Part shown: positions 1-11,300 of the stretch, piece after piece | Numbering within the stretch: the first letter of the stretch is position 1 | How the letters are laid out: every line of letters starts with the position of its first letter | Assembly (NCBI GenBank): GCA_020137815.1 | Contig: CM035352.1 | Coordinates: forward strand, 2,210,529-2,274,528 | Direction of reading: 5' to 3' | Length of the DNA: 64,000 bases | DNA from: Hormiphora californensis | Lineage: Eukaryota > Ctenophora > Tentaculata > Cydippida > Pleurobrachiidae | Made by a program: the position numbers and the translations under genes | Notes under the pieces: generated by a model | Databases searched by the model: none | What the model was told of the DNA's origin: nothing | Seen by the model: only the letters and a program-made list of their open reading frames with translations

Positions 1-2384
1 GTTTGGTCAACTGTCCCTCAAGGTGTTGCTTCCTCGAATTAGCCCAACTTTCAACCCTAATCCGTGCTAAATCCTCCTCATTCCTTGATTCTTGGGCTCG
101 CTTCAAAGCCTCCGCTTCCATGCTCCGGGTTCGTTGTTGCTGAAACTCCACCGCTCGACGCTGCTCCAAGATTTCTCGTTGTCGTTGCAACTCAGCAGCA
201 GCCGCAATCTCCGCCTCACGTGTTTCCTAAAGATGGAAGAGGAGGTTAGTTAGCATTTGAGTACGCTTTACCGCGGGCACTCTTCGAATCTCCTAAACAT
301 AATCTCTGTTTTGCTTTTAGATCCGATACACTCGTAATCTTCCTACCCTCTCACCTGCTGGATTCTTTCTCTTTCCTTCTCTCCCGCTCGACGTCTTTCC
401 AGCTCTGCTTCCCCTTTATCAAAGTTCGCCTGACGTTTATCCTCGAAATTTGCTGAGAATTATTGAAATGTGTTTTTAAAATTTCATTAAGTGACCTGAA
501 ATATTATTGAATGATGTCAGTGACAGCTGCTTGCAAGACCATAATTTATATGTTTTGAAACACAACAAAGATGACATGATATTGATTGATAATTCAGTAC
601 ATATTATGAGAATTAAATCTGTGGTACAGAGGGCGTGTGGGTGTGAAACAGCACCAGAGGGAGATCTATTGAAATTACTTTCTAGATATCATTCAAGGTT
701 CAACAAAAATCTAACTCTAGGACCGGAAAGAGCAATCAAGTTAGGGGGTAGAAACACGGGGGGATGATATTACCTTTCGAGAACACGGCGGAGGCTTGGT
801 TGTGTTTTCGGTATTGAGGGGGTATCAAGGCAGGAGTAAGAACAGAGGGGGGATCCCTTCCGCGCTGAGCGTTCTCCACCTGGAAGAGAGATGTAAATTG
901 GAAAATATCCATAATAATTGGATAATTAGCATTCATAATTGGTTGCCAATTATTCCTGGACGCTGTTATATATCACAGCCAGAGAGAGTGTGTATGTGTG
1001 TGTGTGTGTGTGTGTGTGACGTGTGTGTTATACATTGTGTAAAATCACACAAATGTAAACACGTACATTACACATACATGATACATATCAACTGGTGTGT
1101 AACACAAAAAAGTGCGAACGAATAGGACTTCAATATTATCGTATGTCCTGGTACACATAACTTTCATAATATGTCAGATATTACTTACCAAGTACATGGC
1201 GACACAGAACTCGTCCACAGACAGGGACCCACTATTTGTTATATCAGACAGGCTCCAGATCTGCTTTAGTACTCCCGTCGACAGTCCAGTCTTCATAAAC
1301 TCCATTCGTACGACCGACCCTATAGGAAGGTCGGTGTTTTAAACCATCTTGTCAAATATGATTCACTTTTTAGAAAAGTTGTCAACATAAACTCAATTAT
1401 AACCGAGATATATTGTGTGTGTCTCAGTCTCACCTGGCAGGCTTCCAGACCGTGAGGTATCCAGCCGGTTAAAATTCCCCAGAAATCTCCTCTTTGTGTT
1501 TTGGTCCACCACCCAGGGCTCAGCAGCGGGATCAAGCGTGGCAGCAGAGGAAGCAGGGCTCGTGCTTGGCATCACTCCTGAAATTGTGCTGTGTTTTAGG
1601 GGATCTGATATTTCGTGTATGTATGGGGGTAACATAGTTCGAGTAAGTTTTAAATAAGCCTGTATTTAAACTAAATGAATACGCATAAAATCAGATATGT
1701 ATGCTGGTCAAGCCTTAAAAGCGAGATGAGAGAGAGAGGGAAAGAGAGAGATGTAAAAAGAAAAGAACATGATCCAGTGCACATATTATAACAATGTAAT
1801 AATTCGCATATTTTTAACAGGCCCCACTGTGTGTATCCGGTAACACAGTAACATCACTCAACTACTTTTGGTTCCCTCCCTGGCCCTCCTACTTTGCTCG
1901 CCCCTCTTTCACAGTTCCCTGCGACAAGTTATGTAAAAACTACGGTTGGAACATACCCGGTGAAAACTGAGACCAGGTATTTGCACCGTTTACAACTCGA
2001 ACACTGTGCATAGCAGCTTCACTAACACGTTTCTTCATATGCTGTATAAGCTGAAGGGCGGTAGAGAATTCTTGGTAGGTCAGCTGACCATCCTTGTCAA
2101 GATCAGACCGTTCCCTGGAAACAAACATTCAGTAACCATGGTTTCAGGTAACAAAATGTTTCCCACTAACTTCTCGAATATTATTATTAATATTGTGTTT
2201 CAATTTCAATTCAGTATAACATTACACATTACACTACTTCATGTATCCTAGCTGTAGGTTAAAGAATTGCTCGAAGTTAATGCGATACGGCCGTGTAAAC
2301 AGCAACTTACCATATGTCCCGTAGGCAGTTGGCAGGAAGGTTAGAGCCCAGGAAATATGTCTTCGCATTGTGGCCTAAAACACA
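1..2384 (-). CDS. ITSN: Intersectin, internal exons (EH2 to coiled coil), truncated at window edge
   Basis: Seven exons on the minus strand join in phase: 2384-2311, 2114-1957, 1577-1434, 1319-1189, 879-774, 452-355 and 226-1. All have GT-AG borders. The first two encode the end of one EH domain (NAKTYFLGSNLP, then DIW/ERSDLDKDGQLTYQEF). Exons three and four encode a second EH domain (PWVVDQNTKRRFLGNF, then QIWSLSDITNSGSLS). Exon five is the proline linker (LTPALIPPQYR). The last two are a Glu/Arg/Gln-rich coiled coil starting NFEDKRQANFDKGEAEL. EH domains bind Asn-Pro-Phe peptides. The EH-EH-linker-coiled coil order and the FEDKR start of the coil match intersectin, a clathrin-endocytosis scaffold, better than EPS15. 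The SH3 part would lie left of base 1. The first exon(s), with the start codon, were not located upstream of 2384. Confidence 0.88.
988..1018. repeat. (TG)n microsatellite in intersectin intron
   Basis: A short, nearly pure TG run lies in the intron between the proline-linker exon and the EH2 exon. Confidence 0.9.
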
Positions 2385-2478
2385 CTGTGTAAAACAAAAC
2401 AAATCCCTGGAATACACTGTTACACAAGCACATTGTGTATTGTGTAATGCACATTGTGCATGGACTCCAATCTCCATA

Positions 2479-3456
2479 GTACGGAGGCCCCCGAATGTAT
2501 TGAGATGCACATAATGCAACGAGCATGCATATTGCATACGATTGCTAGCCCGGTGGCACGCCAATTTGAAGCTGCCGGGAATGGCCAGAGAATAACAAAA
2601 AAGTTGCCGATTTTTCAATTTCACGATTGTAACAATCCTTGTTAAATTTTACCAATTACCGACCAATTATACCAATTAGCTCCTTTAATTGACCCCGGAG
2701 AACTTCGAAAAGTAACTCATGTGATTCAGCGTATAAAAATTAGTGGGGATAGTGGGCAATGACATGAGTAATAGCCCATTCTAAAAAGTTGCTAATTACC
2801 GGCTAATTATGCCAATTAGCACACTTAATTGACCTCTGAGGTGATTAAAAAGTAGCTCACGTGATTCAGCGTCCCAAAATTAGTGGGGTTAGTGCTAAAA
2901 CTTGATTAATTTAGAAAATTTCAATTTTTGTATTTTCCGGCAGGAAATCGTCAACTTTCCCTCCCCATTCCTAAGGAATATGCGAGGAATATAGATATCT
3001 TGCCGATTTTTTTTCTTGCCGATTTTTTAAGATACAGATTCAATGAAGTTAGAACTGATCTCTGGTGATTTCATCCACATTTTAAACTTAAAAGGACCAA
3101 ATGGAAGCATGTGTCCCCAAAACTTCGCACAATTGTGAAAAATACGAATGTGTACTGAAACACAAGGATTGTTTCTATCCTGAAATTTAAACATGGTCGC
3201 CGGCTAAAATCTTGCCGAAATTTAGGTCAACATAGCTGACTTGCCGGAAGGAATGCCATTCCTAGATTCCTCACACCGGATTCCTCCACCGGGATTGCTA
3301 GTGAAATCGACTTTTCTTAACATCTGTGCTTTTCAGTGATTTTCAAACGTTCAACTGGAACAATCAGTGGTTTTGGGTAATTCAGTTTGCACTACCCAAA
3401 TGTATTTGCACGTCATACACCAGTACGTATGGCAAGACGGTATCGGGCCTCCGTAC
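2479..3456. mobile_element. TA-flanked non-autonomous DNA transposon with GTACGGAGGCCC ends
   Basis: The ends are GTACGGAGGCCC on the left and its complement GGGCCTCCGTAC on the right, each flanked by TA (2477-2478 and 3457-3458). This is the target duplication expected of Tc1/mariner-like insertion. Inside are two imperfect direct copies (about 2649-2763 and 2787-2893) of an AT-rich unit with repeated CCAATTA/CTAATTA motifs. No open frame resembling a transposase is seen, so it would be mobilised in trans. It sits just upstream (minus-strand sense) of the first visible intersectin exon. Confidence 0.6.
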
Positions 3457-4195
3457 TAAATTCTTTTCCAGTATTTGGAGATGGTGGTGACCTCCAACAC
3501 TATTGGTGTGAACAATGAAACCAAGATATACTTTTCCAGTATAGGGATCACACTCACTCTTGTAAGATAAATAACATAAAGATAAACCCTATATTTCACC
3601 TGTTAGTTTTCCGTTGACAGGGCGTAACGAATTGAACAGAGTTAACACCTGTTGCTCTTGCATTATTCATACCATTTAAGAACTGCTGATATTTACACTA
3701 TGGCAGCATTGCTTCCTAGATAAAATGGTTTTCAGTTTACAATGACCTTCATATTGGCTGCACACATACAGCATTGCCTGCGACACGGTCCACGAAGACG
3801 CACTCAGCTGACATTTAATAACAATAATAACATTTTTTTTCGTGTCTTGGACGTCGTGGAGAGCGTCGTGGGCGCGCTACCATAAATCCGAACTATGGAG
3901 TAATGAGTATCTTTCCTTAATCGACCCAGCACAGGAAATTTATAGGAGGGTTACAACATAACAAGGATGATGGGGTATCGAGGACCATTGGAAGTTTGGA
4001 AATATGTTCAACCTGATAAATCAAGAGTTGTGCTCTCTCTTAAATCTTTAATACTATCATCTTCGTAAGATCTTTCGAGCGCGACCGGGATGAAGCTTTT
4101 TAAACAGAAAGCAGCCATTTTCCTTATTTAGAGAAACGTCAGTTTCGTTTCGAAAGTCGAAACAAAAATCCGACATTAAAAACCTGCAGTTTTGT

Positions 4196-4516
4196 AAAGT
4201 GCGTTTCAAACGACTTGACCTGAGATTCCTGGAAATTCAGTATTTACCCTTTGTAAATACACGCGCAATGCGCCAAATTCCAAGAATTACGGGTCAAGTC
4301 GCTTGAAACGGACTTTAAAGTGCGTTTCAAACGACTTGACCTGAGATTCCTGGAAATTCAGGATTTCCCCTTTGTAAATACACGCGCAATGCGCCAAATT
4401 CCTTGGCCTATGCTACAGGCCCTTAAGCCGTGGAAAACGCGCGCACTTGGGGTCTGCAGCGCATGCCAACCAAATTCCAAGAATTACGGGTCAAGTCGCT
4501 TGAAACGGACTTTAAA
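4196..4516. repeat. Two tandem hairpin (inverted-repeat) elements
   Basis: Two head-to-tail copies (about 4196-4316 and 4317-4516) each begin GTGCGTTTCAAACGACTTG and end with a near-complementary CAAGTCGCTTGAAACGGAC. They share the core GATTCCTGGAAATTCAG. The second copy carries about 75 extra bases in its right half. Adjacent copies share a TTTAAA junction. This looks like a small foldback transposon that inserted into, or duplicated beside, itself. Confidence 0.65.
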
Positions 4517-5385
4517 CAACTGGAATGGCACTTGAATTCGCGCGCCATTTTAAGCGGCGTAGATTTAAAAATCCTTTTTCCGCGCGCTACAACAAATGAT
4601 AGCGATCGGTTGTAATGCAAATGACTTGTATGACTTATTTTGTTATGTTCTAACCCTCCTTTACTTTGCAATAGAGCCAACATTTCTTACTGCTTACATT
4701 ACCGGTCAATACCCGAGAAAAGCATAAACGCAGATTTTATGAAAATCAACAAACAGTAAATCGAGGCGTACAAAACAAATACGAAAATTTCAGTTTATTC
4801 CTTCAAATTCAACGTGTAATTAATGTTAGTTTGTACTGTACTTAAAAGCTGTTTATAATTATCATTTTCAAGGGTTGGGGGAAGATTTACTTCTAAATGT
4901 TTAAATAAAATAGCTTTGTTATTGTTACCCTCTTTTACAGGGTCGAGTAAGGCAGCTTCAGCTCATACACCTTGTTTGTTGATACACATATTATGTCAAT
5001 GAAGTGTCTTTCTCTACATAATAAATATTCTCTGAGCTCATGGCGGCGAGATCTTCTACAAGCACCTGCTTCAAATTCGCAAGGACCTTATTAAATATAT
5101 TAAATCTCTCTCTAACATAACTCATGGGTATATAAATAGTCTTTTACTTTTAGCTTCTTTCTCACTCTTACAACACAGCAATTCAAGACTCACCAGAGCT
5201 CTGTGTCAAGTGTGTCAAGTATATATCGTACTGGGCACTGTAGCGAGAAGAGTGGATCTCATCTTTCTATTGTCTGATGTGTCTCTCCATATATGTAAGC
5301 TTTTACTAAAAAACATAAACAATGTATAAAAATACGCTTATTGAAGGGCAAGTGCCATGTTCAGATAGAGTATCTGCAGCAGCTC

Positions 5386-8300
5386 TCAAACGTAGCTCTC
5401 CTGCTCAATTAGATTCTCATCGTCACATGAGCTTGTCCCCGACTCTGTACCTACTGAGCCTGCTGAAACACCGAGATAATCCGGGTTAGAAAATGGGATT
5501 TACCAATATGGGGTTGAGCAACTTATTCAGCAAATTGTTACCATGGTTACCATCTATAGTATTCCACTTACCCCCGAATTTCTTGATCCGATAGGTGTTT
5601 ATTCGCATGTTCCCCGCTCCTCCTCCTCCACTCCCACCGGAGCTGCTCAGCTTCTCCAAATTAGCTCTCAGCTGGGGTAAATCGTGCTGGTTCTCCATGA
5701 TGGCAGTTGGTTGTGAGGGATTGTTCATTGGCAGAGGGAGGGTTGACAAACTGGGAGGAACCTGTGTAGGATATATTTTGAACATTCAGATCGATCACGT
5801 CCTAATTAATTTTACCAACAATAGACTTATCAAGCCATGACCATGGGACTAATATCAAGCAATACATGAACTCTATTAACTAATTGTTACAGTCTGACCC
5901 CGATTTACCTCGAGATGGTCGGGGGAAAGGGTAAATAGGGGGGGGGGGTGGGCAGCAGAATGTATATATTACCTGTTCACATCTGGCGGAATGGTAGATA
6001 TTCACAGGTATGGACATGGGCTCCCTTTTCAGCGCTGGTACCAACACTCTCCTGGCCCCCGGGTGTTCTTTAATCTGAACAGTGGTCTGGTGTGCAGGGG
6101 TCAATGTTTGGTGTGCTTTAAAATCAGTGGGCAGTGGTTTGCAGGGGTCAATGTTTGGTGTGCTTTAAAATCAGTGGGCAGTGGTTTGCAGGGGTCAATG
6201 TTTGGTGTGCTTTAAAATCAGTGGGCAGTGGTTTGCAGGGGTCAATGTTTGGTGTGCTTTAAAATCAGTGGGCAGTGGTTTGCAGGGGTCAATGTTTGGT
6301 GTGCTTTAAAATCAGTGGGCAGTGGTTTGCAGGGGTCAATGTTTGGTGTGCTTTAAAATCAGTGGGCAGTGGTTTGCAGGGGTCAATGTTTGGTGTGCTT
6401 TAAAATCAGTGGGTGCAGTGGTTTGCAGGGGTCAATGTTTGGTGTGCTTTAAAATCAGTGGGCAGTGGTTTGCAGGGGTCAATGTTTGGTGTGCTTTAAA
6501 ATCAGTGGGTGCAGTGGTTTGCAGGGGTCAATGTTTGGTGTGCTTTAAAATCAGTGGGCAGTGGTTTGCAGGGGTCAATGTTTGGTGTGCTTTAAAATCA
6601 GTGGGCAGTGGTTTGCAGGGGTCAATGTTTGGTGTGCTTTAAAATCAGTGGGCAGTGGTTTGCAGGGGTCAATGTTTGGTGTGCTTTAAAATCAGTGGGC
6701 AGTGGTTTGCAGGGGTCAATGTTTGGTGTGCTTTAAAATCAGTGGGTGCAGTGGTTTGCAGGGGTCAATGTTTGGTGTGCTTTAAAATCAGTGGGCAGTG
6801 GTTTGCAGGGGTCAATGTTTGGTGTGCTTTAAAATCAGTGGGCAGTGGTTTGCAGGGGTCAATGTTTGGTGTGCTTTAAAATCAGTGGGCAGTGGTTTGC
6901 AGGGGTTAATGTGCTTCTTGAAATTACAAGGAGGGTAATGAAAGTGAGAGAGAGAGAGATATATATCGCAGTGAGGCCCTTACTGCGATCTCTCTCCTCA
7001 CTGAGGGTCCCATCACGTGAGGAATACGCTTTCCTTACGCCATGTGAGGCTGCGGGGTGAATGTGCTTTTTATAATATCATGAGGGGGGGGGATGCTCAA
7101 GTTTTAAAGTACCTTCTGTATCCCATCGCTATTCTTCCTCTCTGCACCAGTCCGCCCACTGAAACTATTAGAGCTCTTCAGGGTTGCTGGGGGTGGGGGT
7201 GGCTGGGTCTGTGGTGTCGTTGGCTCTACAAGTGGTTTTATAGTCCGGGGACTCTTCTCACGGATAACCCGGGTATGTCTGGTAAAGACACTAGTTTTCT
7301 GGTCTCCAGGTGTAGTAATTTTATCTGATTTTGTGCCCCTGCTCGTCTGAAGGAAAGGGAATCAATCCATCTCCTTTTTCACAATTAGTATGAATTACCG
7401 GCTAATTGCTACACCAATTATAATTAGTGACTAATTAATAATTATAATTACCTCATCCTCCGAGGAGACATCAGATACAGATGGGAATGCTCCGGGGTGT
7501 AATAATTTCACAGGTGTTAACGGTTCCTCAGCCTCCTTCTGCTGTTCCTGCTTCTGCTCCTGTTGCTCCTTTTTCTTTTCCTTCTTGGACCGCCTCAAAC
7601 TAGAGCCTTTCTTTTTTGTTACCAGATTATCTATCGTGCCATTGTTGGATTGGTTCTCCGATTTCGTGTTTCTGTTTTTCTTGGAAACCCGGGAGAAGAA
7701 GGTTTTTGTTTCTGTGGGTGTTGGTGTGGGTTCAGGGGCGTCTACTGAGGTGTTACACTGCTCCTGGGTAGCTGCACTTGGCACCTGCAGGGAATGAGAG
7801 AGAGGGGTGCTAGGAGGGAATATGGTGGAGAGACAAACAGACTGACAGACAGGTAGACAGGGTCAGTTAGAGAGACAGTTAAGTAGCAGCTCTATTGAAT
7901 ACCTGGAGCGGTTCTGAGAACGCGGTGTGTATGGCAGGTGTCTTGTGTACTGTGTGGGATAGTGGTGAAGCGGGAGGGCTGAGTGAAGGGCTGAGGCACC
8001 GGGACTTCTTAGATCCAGCGGAGGGTGATCCCAGTTCTACCATCATAGAACTAGTCCTGCTATCGTGCTCGTTCATACTCGATCTGAGAGGAACCGCGGG
8101 GATATTATGGGGGAAATTATGGGGGATATTATGGATATTATGGGGGGGGGGGAGATATTATGGGATCAGTCTTTGGTCTAAAGCTAAAAACATATTGAAA
8201 ATGCACCTGCCAGGCATCGCGCGTCGCTCAAAAGAGCGGAGCGAGGAGATCAGTCGAGTGTGGTCACTGGTCAGGCATCGCGCTGACAATTAACGACAGC

Positions 8301-11300
8301 GTCAAATCAACTATTTGCGGGGGGGTTCCGGCCGGAATTTATGAGGATTTTTGAGGTCACCTCAAAAATCCTCATTTATTATTTGCTGGACAAGCCCTCA
8401 AAAATCCTCAAAAATCCTCAAAAATTTTTCGTTCTATTTAAACATAAACACAGCAAATGCCTGATAAAAAACAATAATACAGTCGGACCCCGCACCGATT
8501 TAGTGGCCCCCGATTTAGTGGCACCCCGATTTAGTGGCAGGATTTTTTCCCCCGATATAGGAAATTAACATTATTTGACCCCGATTTAGTGGCAGGATTT
8601 TTCCCCCGTGGATGCCACTAAATCGGGGTCCGACTGTATATTTTATATTTTAGAGGTATAAAATGCACTGATTATCAATTCAAGTGCTCTTGCCTGTGCT
8701 CTTTGGCTTCCCAAACTTGAAGTACTGCTTTCTTTTAGCAAAGTTATTAACTTCACATGCTTGACAAGACCCTGATTTTCAAAATTTTAGATAAATACGA
8801 TTTTCAGTCAAATATGCTGCTAACTTTGTCCCAAAAATCAACGATTTTGCTGCCTAGTAAGATAAATGTCTAGAAAATTTTTAGAAATCATTTAGAAATA
8901 ATTTATAAAGTTTTCAAAAGTTTTCAAAAAGTGTCCCCACCCGGGACCGGTCGGGAATCGAACCCGGGCCTCACGCGTCAGAGTGGAGGCAGCACAGGCA
9001 GCACAAATTTACCCCATATTTACATTGACGATTTCGCCTCATTTTGAGGACTTTTGAGGATGTTTTTAGGACCATCACCAGGGTATCTGGGAAAATTGTC
9101 TAACTGTTTTACTCCTATTAAAGGTTGACAAGATACCTAAAACTTTTCGTATATCGTCTTATTTTGATTTATCATTAATTTTCAGCATTTTTTCAGAATT
9201 TTTTGTCGGCTAGAAATATGTGCAAAATAGGGGGTCTACTGACAAATGAGTGTGCCTTTTTTAAAATTGATAACGTAATATCTCCGGTTCCTGATGAGAT
9301 ACAGAAACCGTTTTGGTAGCGTTGGAAAGGTCTTATTGAGACCAATCCAACGCAACCAAGATCAAGTCTTTATCTTTTGAGGAACCGGAAACGTGAATTT
9401 CAATTTGCGAGACGCAGTGAGTGTGCCCAGTAAAACCAGTGCTGACAATATCGGTAGACCCCCTATTTCGAATTTTTTTCTAGCCGACAAAAAATTCTGA
9501 AAAAATGCTGAAAATTAATGATAAATCAAAATAAGACGATATACGAAAAGTTTTAGGTATCTTGTCAACCTTTAAGGAATGTGTATGCCCAATAATATGC
9601 GTAATCGTCAAAATTTTTGTAAAAACTATAAAATAATTGTTGAGGATTATTGAGGATTTTTGAGGGCCCTCATTAATTCGAAAAACGCTGGACAAGACCT
9701 CATCCTCATTAATTATTGGCCGGCACCCCCCCCCCCCCTATTTGCATGCACTTAGTAGGAACCGACCGAAACAAGTAAACAACCAATCAGAACTCGTTAT
9801 TTAGGTCACGTGACTGGTTATCAGCCAATCAGGGACCAGTATTACCTGATCATGAGGGATCGTATCCAGGTGCTGTTCTTTTCTCCCTCCCCCTCATCTT
9901 CACTACCACTACTCTCATTCTGTATCAGCTCCATACTGAACTTACTAGTCGCGATACTCCTCCTTGAGAGAGATTTCTGCAGGGAGGGGAATGGGGATCA
10001 GAGATTACCAGCTGGGATTTGTGAAATTGTGGGGGTTGTAACTTCTATTACTGCGTATTATTGTTGAGTAACATAACAAGCATATATTAGTTAGGAAGTT
10101 TGTGAGATTACTGTTATTGCAGTAGATAGATAGTTACTTCTAGTTGGGAAAGCGTGGGATTGTTCCCCTAAATGCTCTCTCTCTCTCTCTCTCACCTCAT
10201 CGGACTCGGTCTTCAGGAAGATAGCTGGTACATGTCCAAACAACTCATCAACGTTCTTCAGCAAGAACGCCACGACATCACTTCCAGTCCGGGCCCTCTC
10301 TCCATCCGCAATAATGGATAGCGCCGTGTCATCTGTCCGTTTATACTGAACCAAACTGGGTCCGATACTGATTGCCATGGCATCAAGATTCATCTTATTC
10401 ACCTCACTGGCATCAGTGACACGTTTCAGGGTGTGGAATGTGTACCTGATAATCAACATGTTCCTCTCTGGAACCTGCGCCAGGATCTTCCTCATCTCCT
10501 CCAACTGTTCACTCTCACCCCTCCATCGTTCAAACTCAGGGAAGAGATCCATGGGAAAGAGGACCCTCTGGCTAGGGTCCGGTAGTAATTCTTGAGAACA
10601 GAGGCATGCAACCCTGGGCACATGACACCGGGCGGTGGTTTGTTCTGTTAACCAGTCAACTGTATCCCCCTCATCAAGCCTGCCCTCCAGCCTCATTTGC
10701 TGTTTCTTGTTTCCCGGGATCCTGAAAATACCATCTGACTCGTAGCAGGTGGTGTAGATGTAGAGTAACAGGTCAAGGAGCGGCTGGGCGATTTGCTCGG
10801 CATTAGGCATGAACTTCTCCAGGCATATACCAAACATTTTCCCGCTCCCCAATATAGGTCCCTGTCCGTACTGATGGCTAGGGGGAGGTAGTGTGGCGTT
10901 GCTGTTGCTGGTGATTCCGCCCCCTCGACCTGTCCCGCCGCGGCCACCAGCCTTCCAAAAAAGGGTCGTTAGATTGGCAGTCCGGGAGCGGAGAGAGGAG
11001 GAGTTGTTGGGCTCCGCTACACCCAGATTGTGACGCAACACAAACAAGACCTCGATATTCTTGTTTTCCTTGAACTGTATCGAGGAGAGGATATCCATCT
11101 GAATCAGTAGAGGTAACTCCATGGTAACCAGACTCTCCTCAGCTTCGATACTACTACCATCCCGGATAATGAACTTGAGGGTATAATGGGTGTCCTTTAG
11201 TTGGAACTTGCTGATAGCCCCCTTGATCACATCCTCTACAGTGTGCTCCAGAGCCACGGGCAGGTCCTGGCATGCCATTCCCTGGCGATCACTGGGAACA

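Larger units (their letters stand above)
2385..5385. other. Intron/intergenic stretch between intersectin and the first RhoGAP gene
   Basis: Apart from the TA element and the tandem hairpin repeats listed separately, no exon could be supported on either strand. The 5' exon or exons of intersectin should lie here or overlap the RhoGAP gene. Confidence 0.5.
8319..9737. mobile_element. hAT-like non-autonomous element with 8-bp target duplication
   Basis: CTATTTGC occurs at 8311-8318 and again at 9738-9745, directly flanking complementary ends (G-run plus TTCCGGCCGG on the left, GGCCGGCACC plus C-run on the right). An 8-bp duplication is the hAT signature. Subterminal GAGGATTTTTGAGG repeats occur in both arms. 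No transposase frame is present. It lies in RhoGAP copy 1 intron 5 and hosts two other insertions. Confidence 0.65.

Noticed and set aside
6084-6908. CRISPR-like array of regular repeats
   Set aside because: Units are contiguous 47-bp tandem copies without variable spacers, inside an animal intron.
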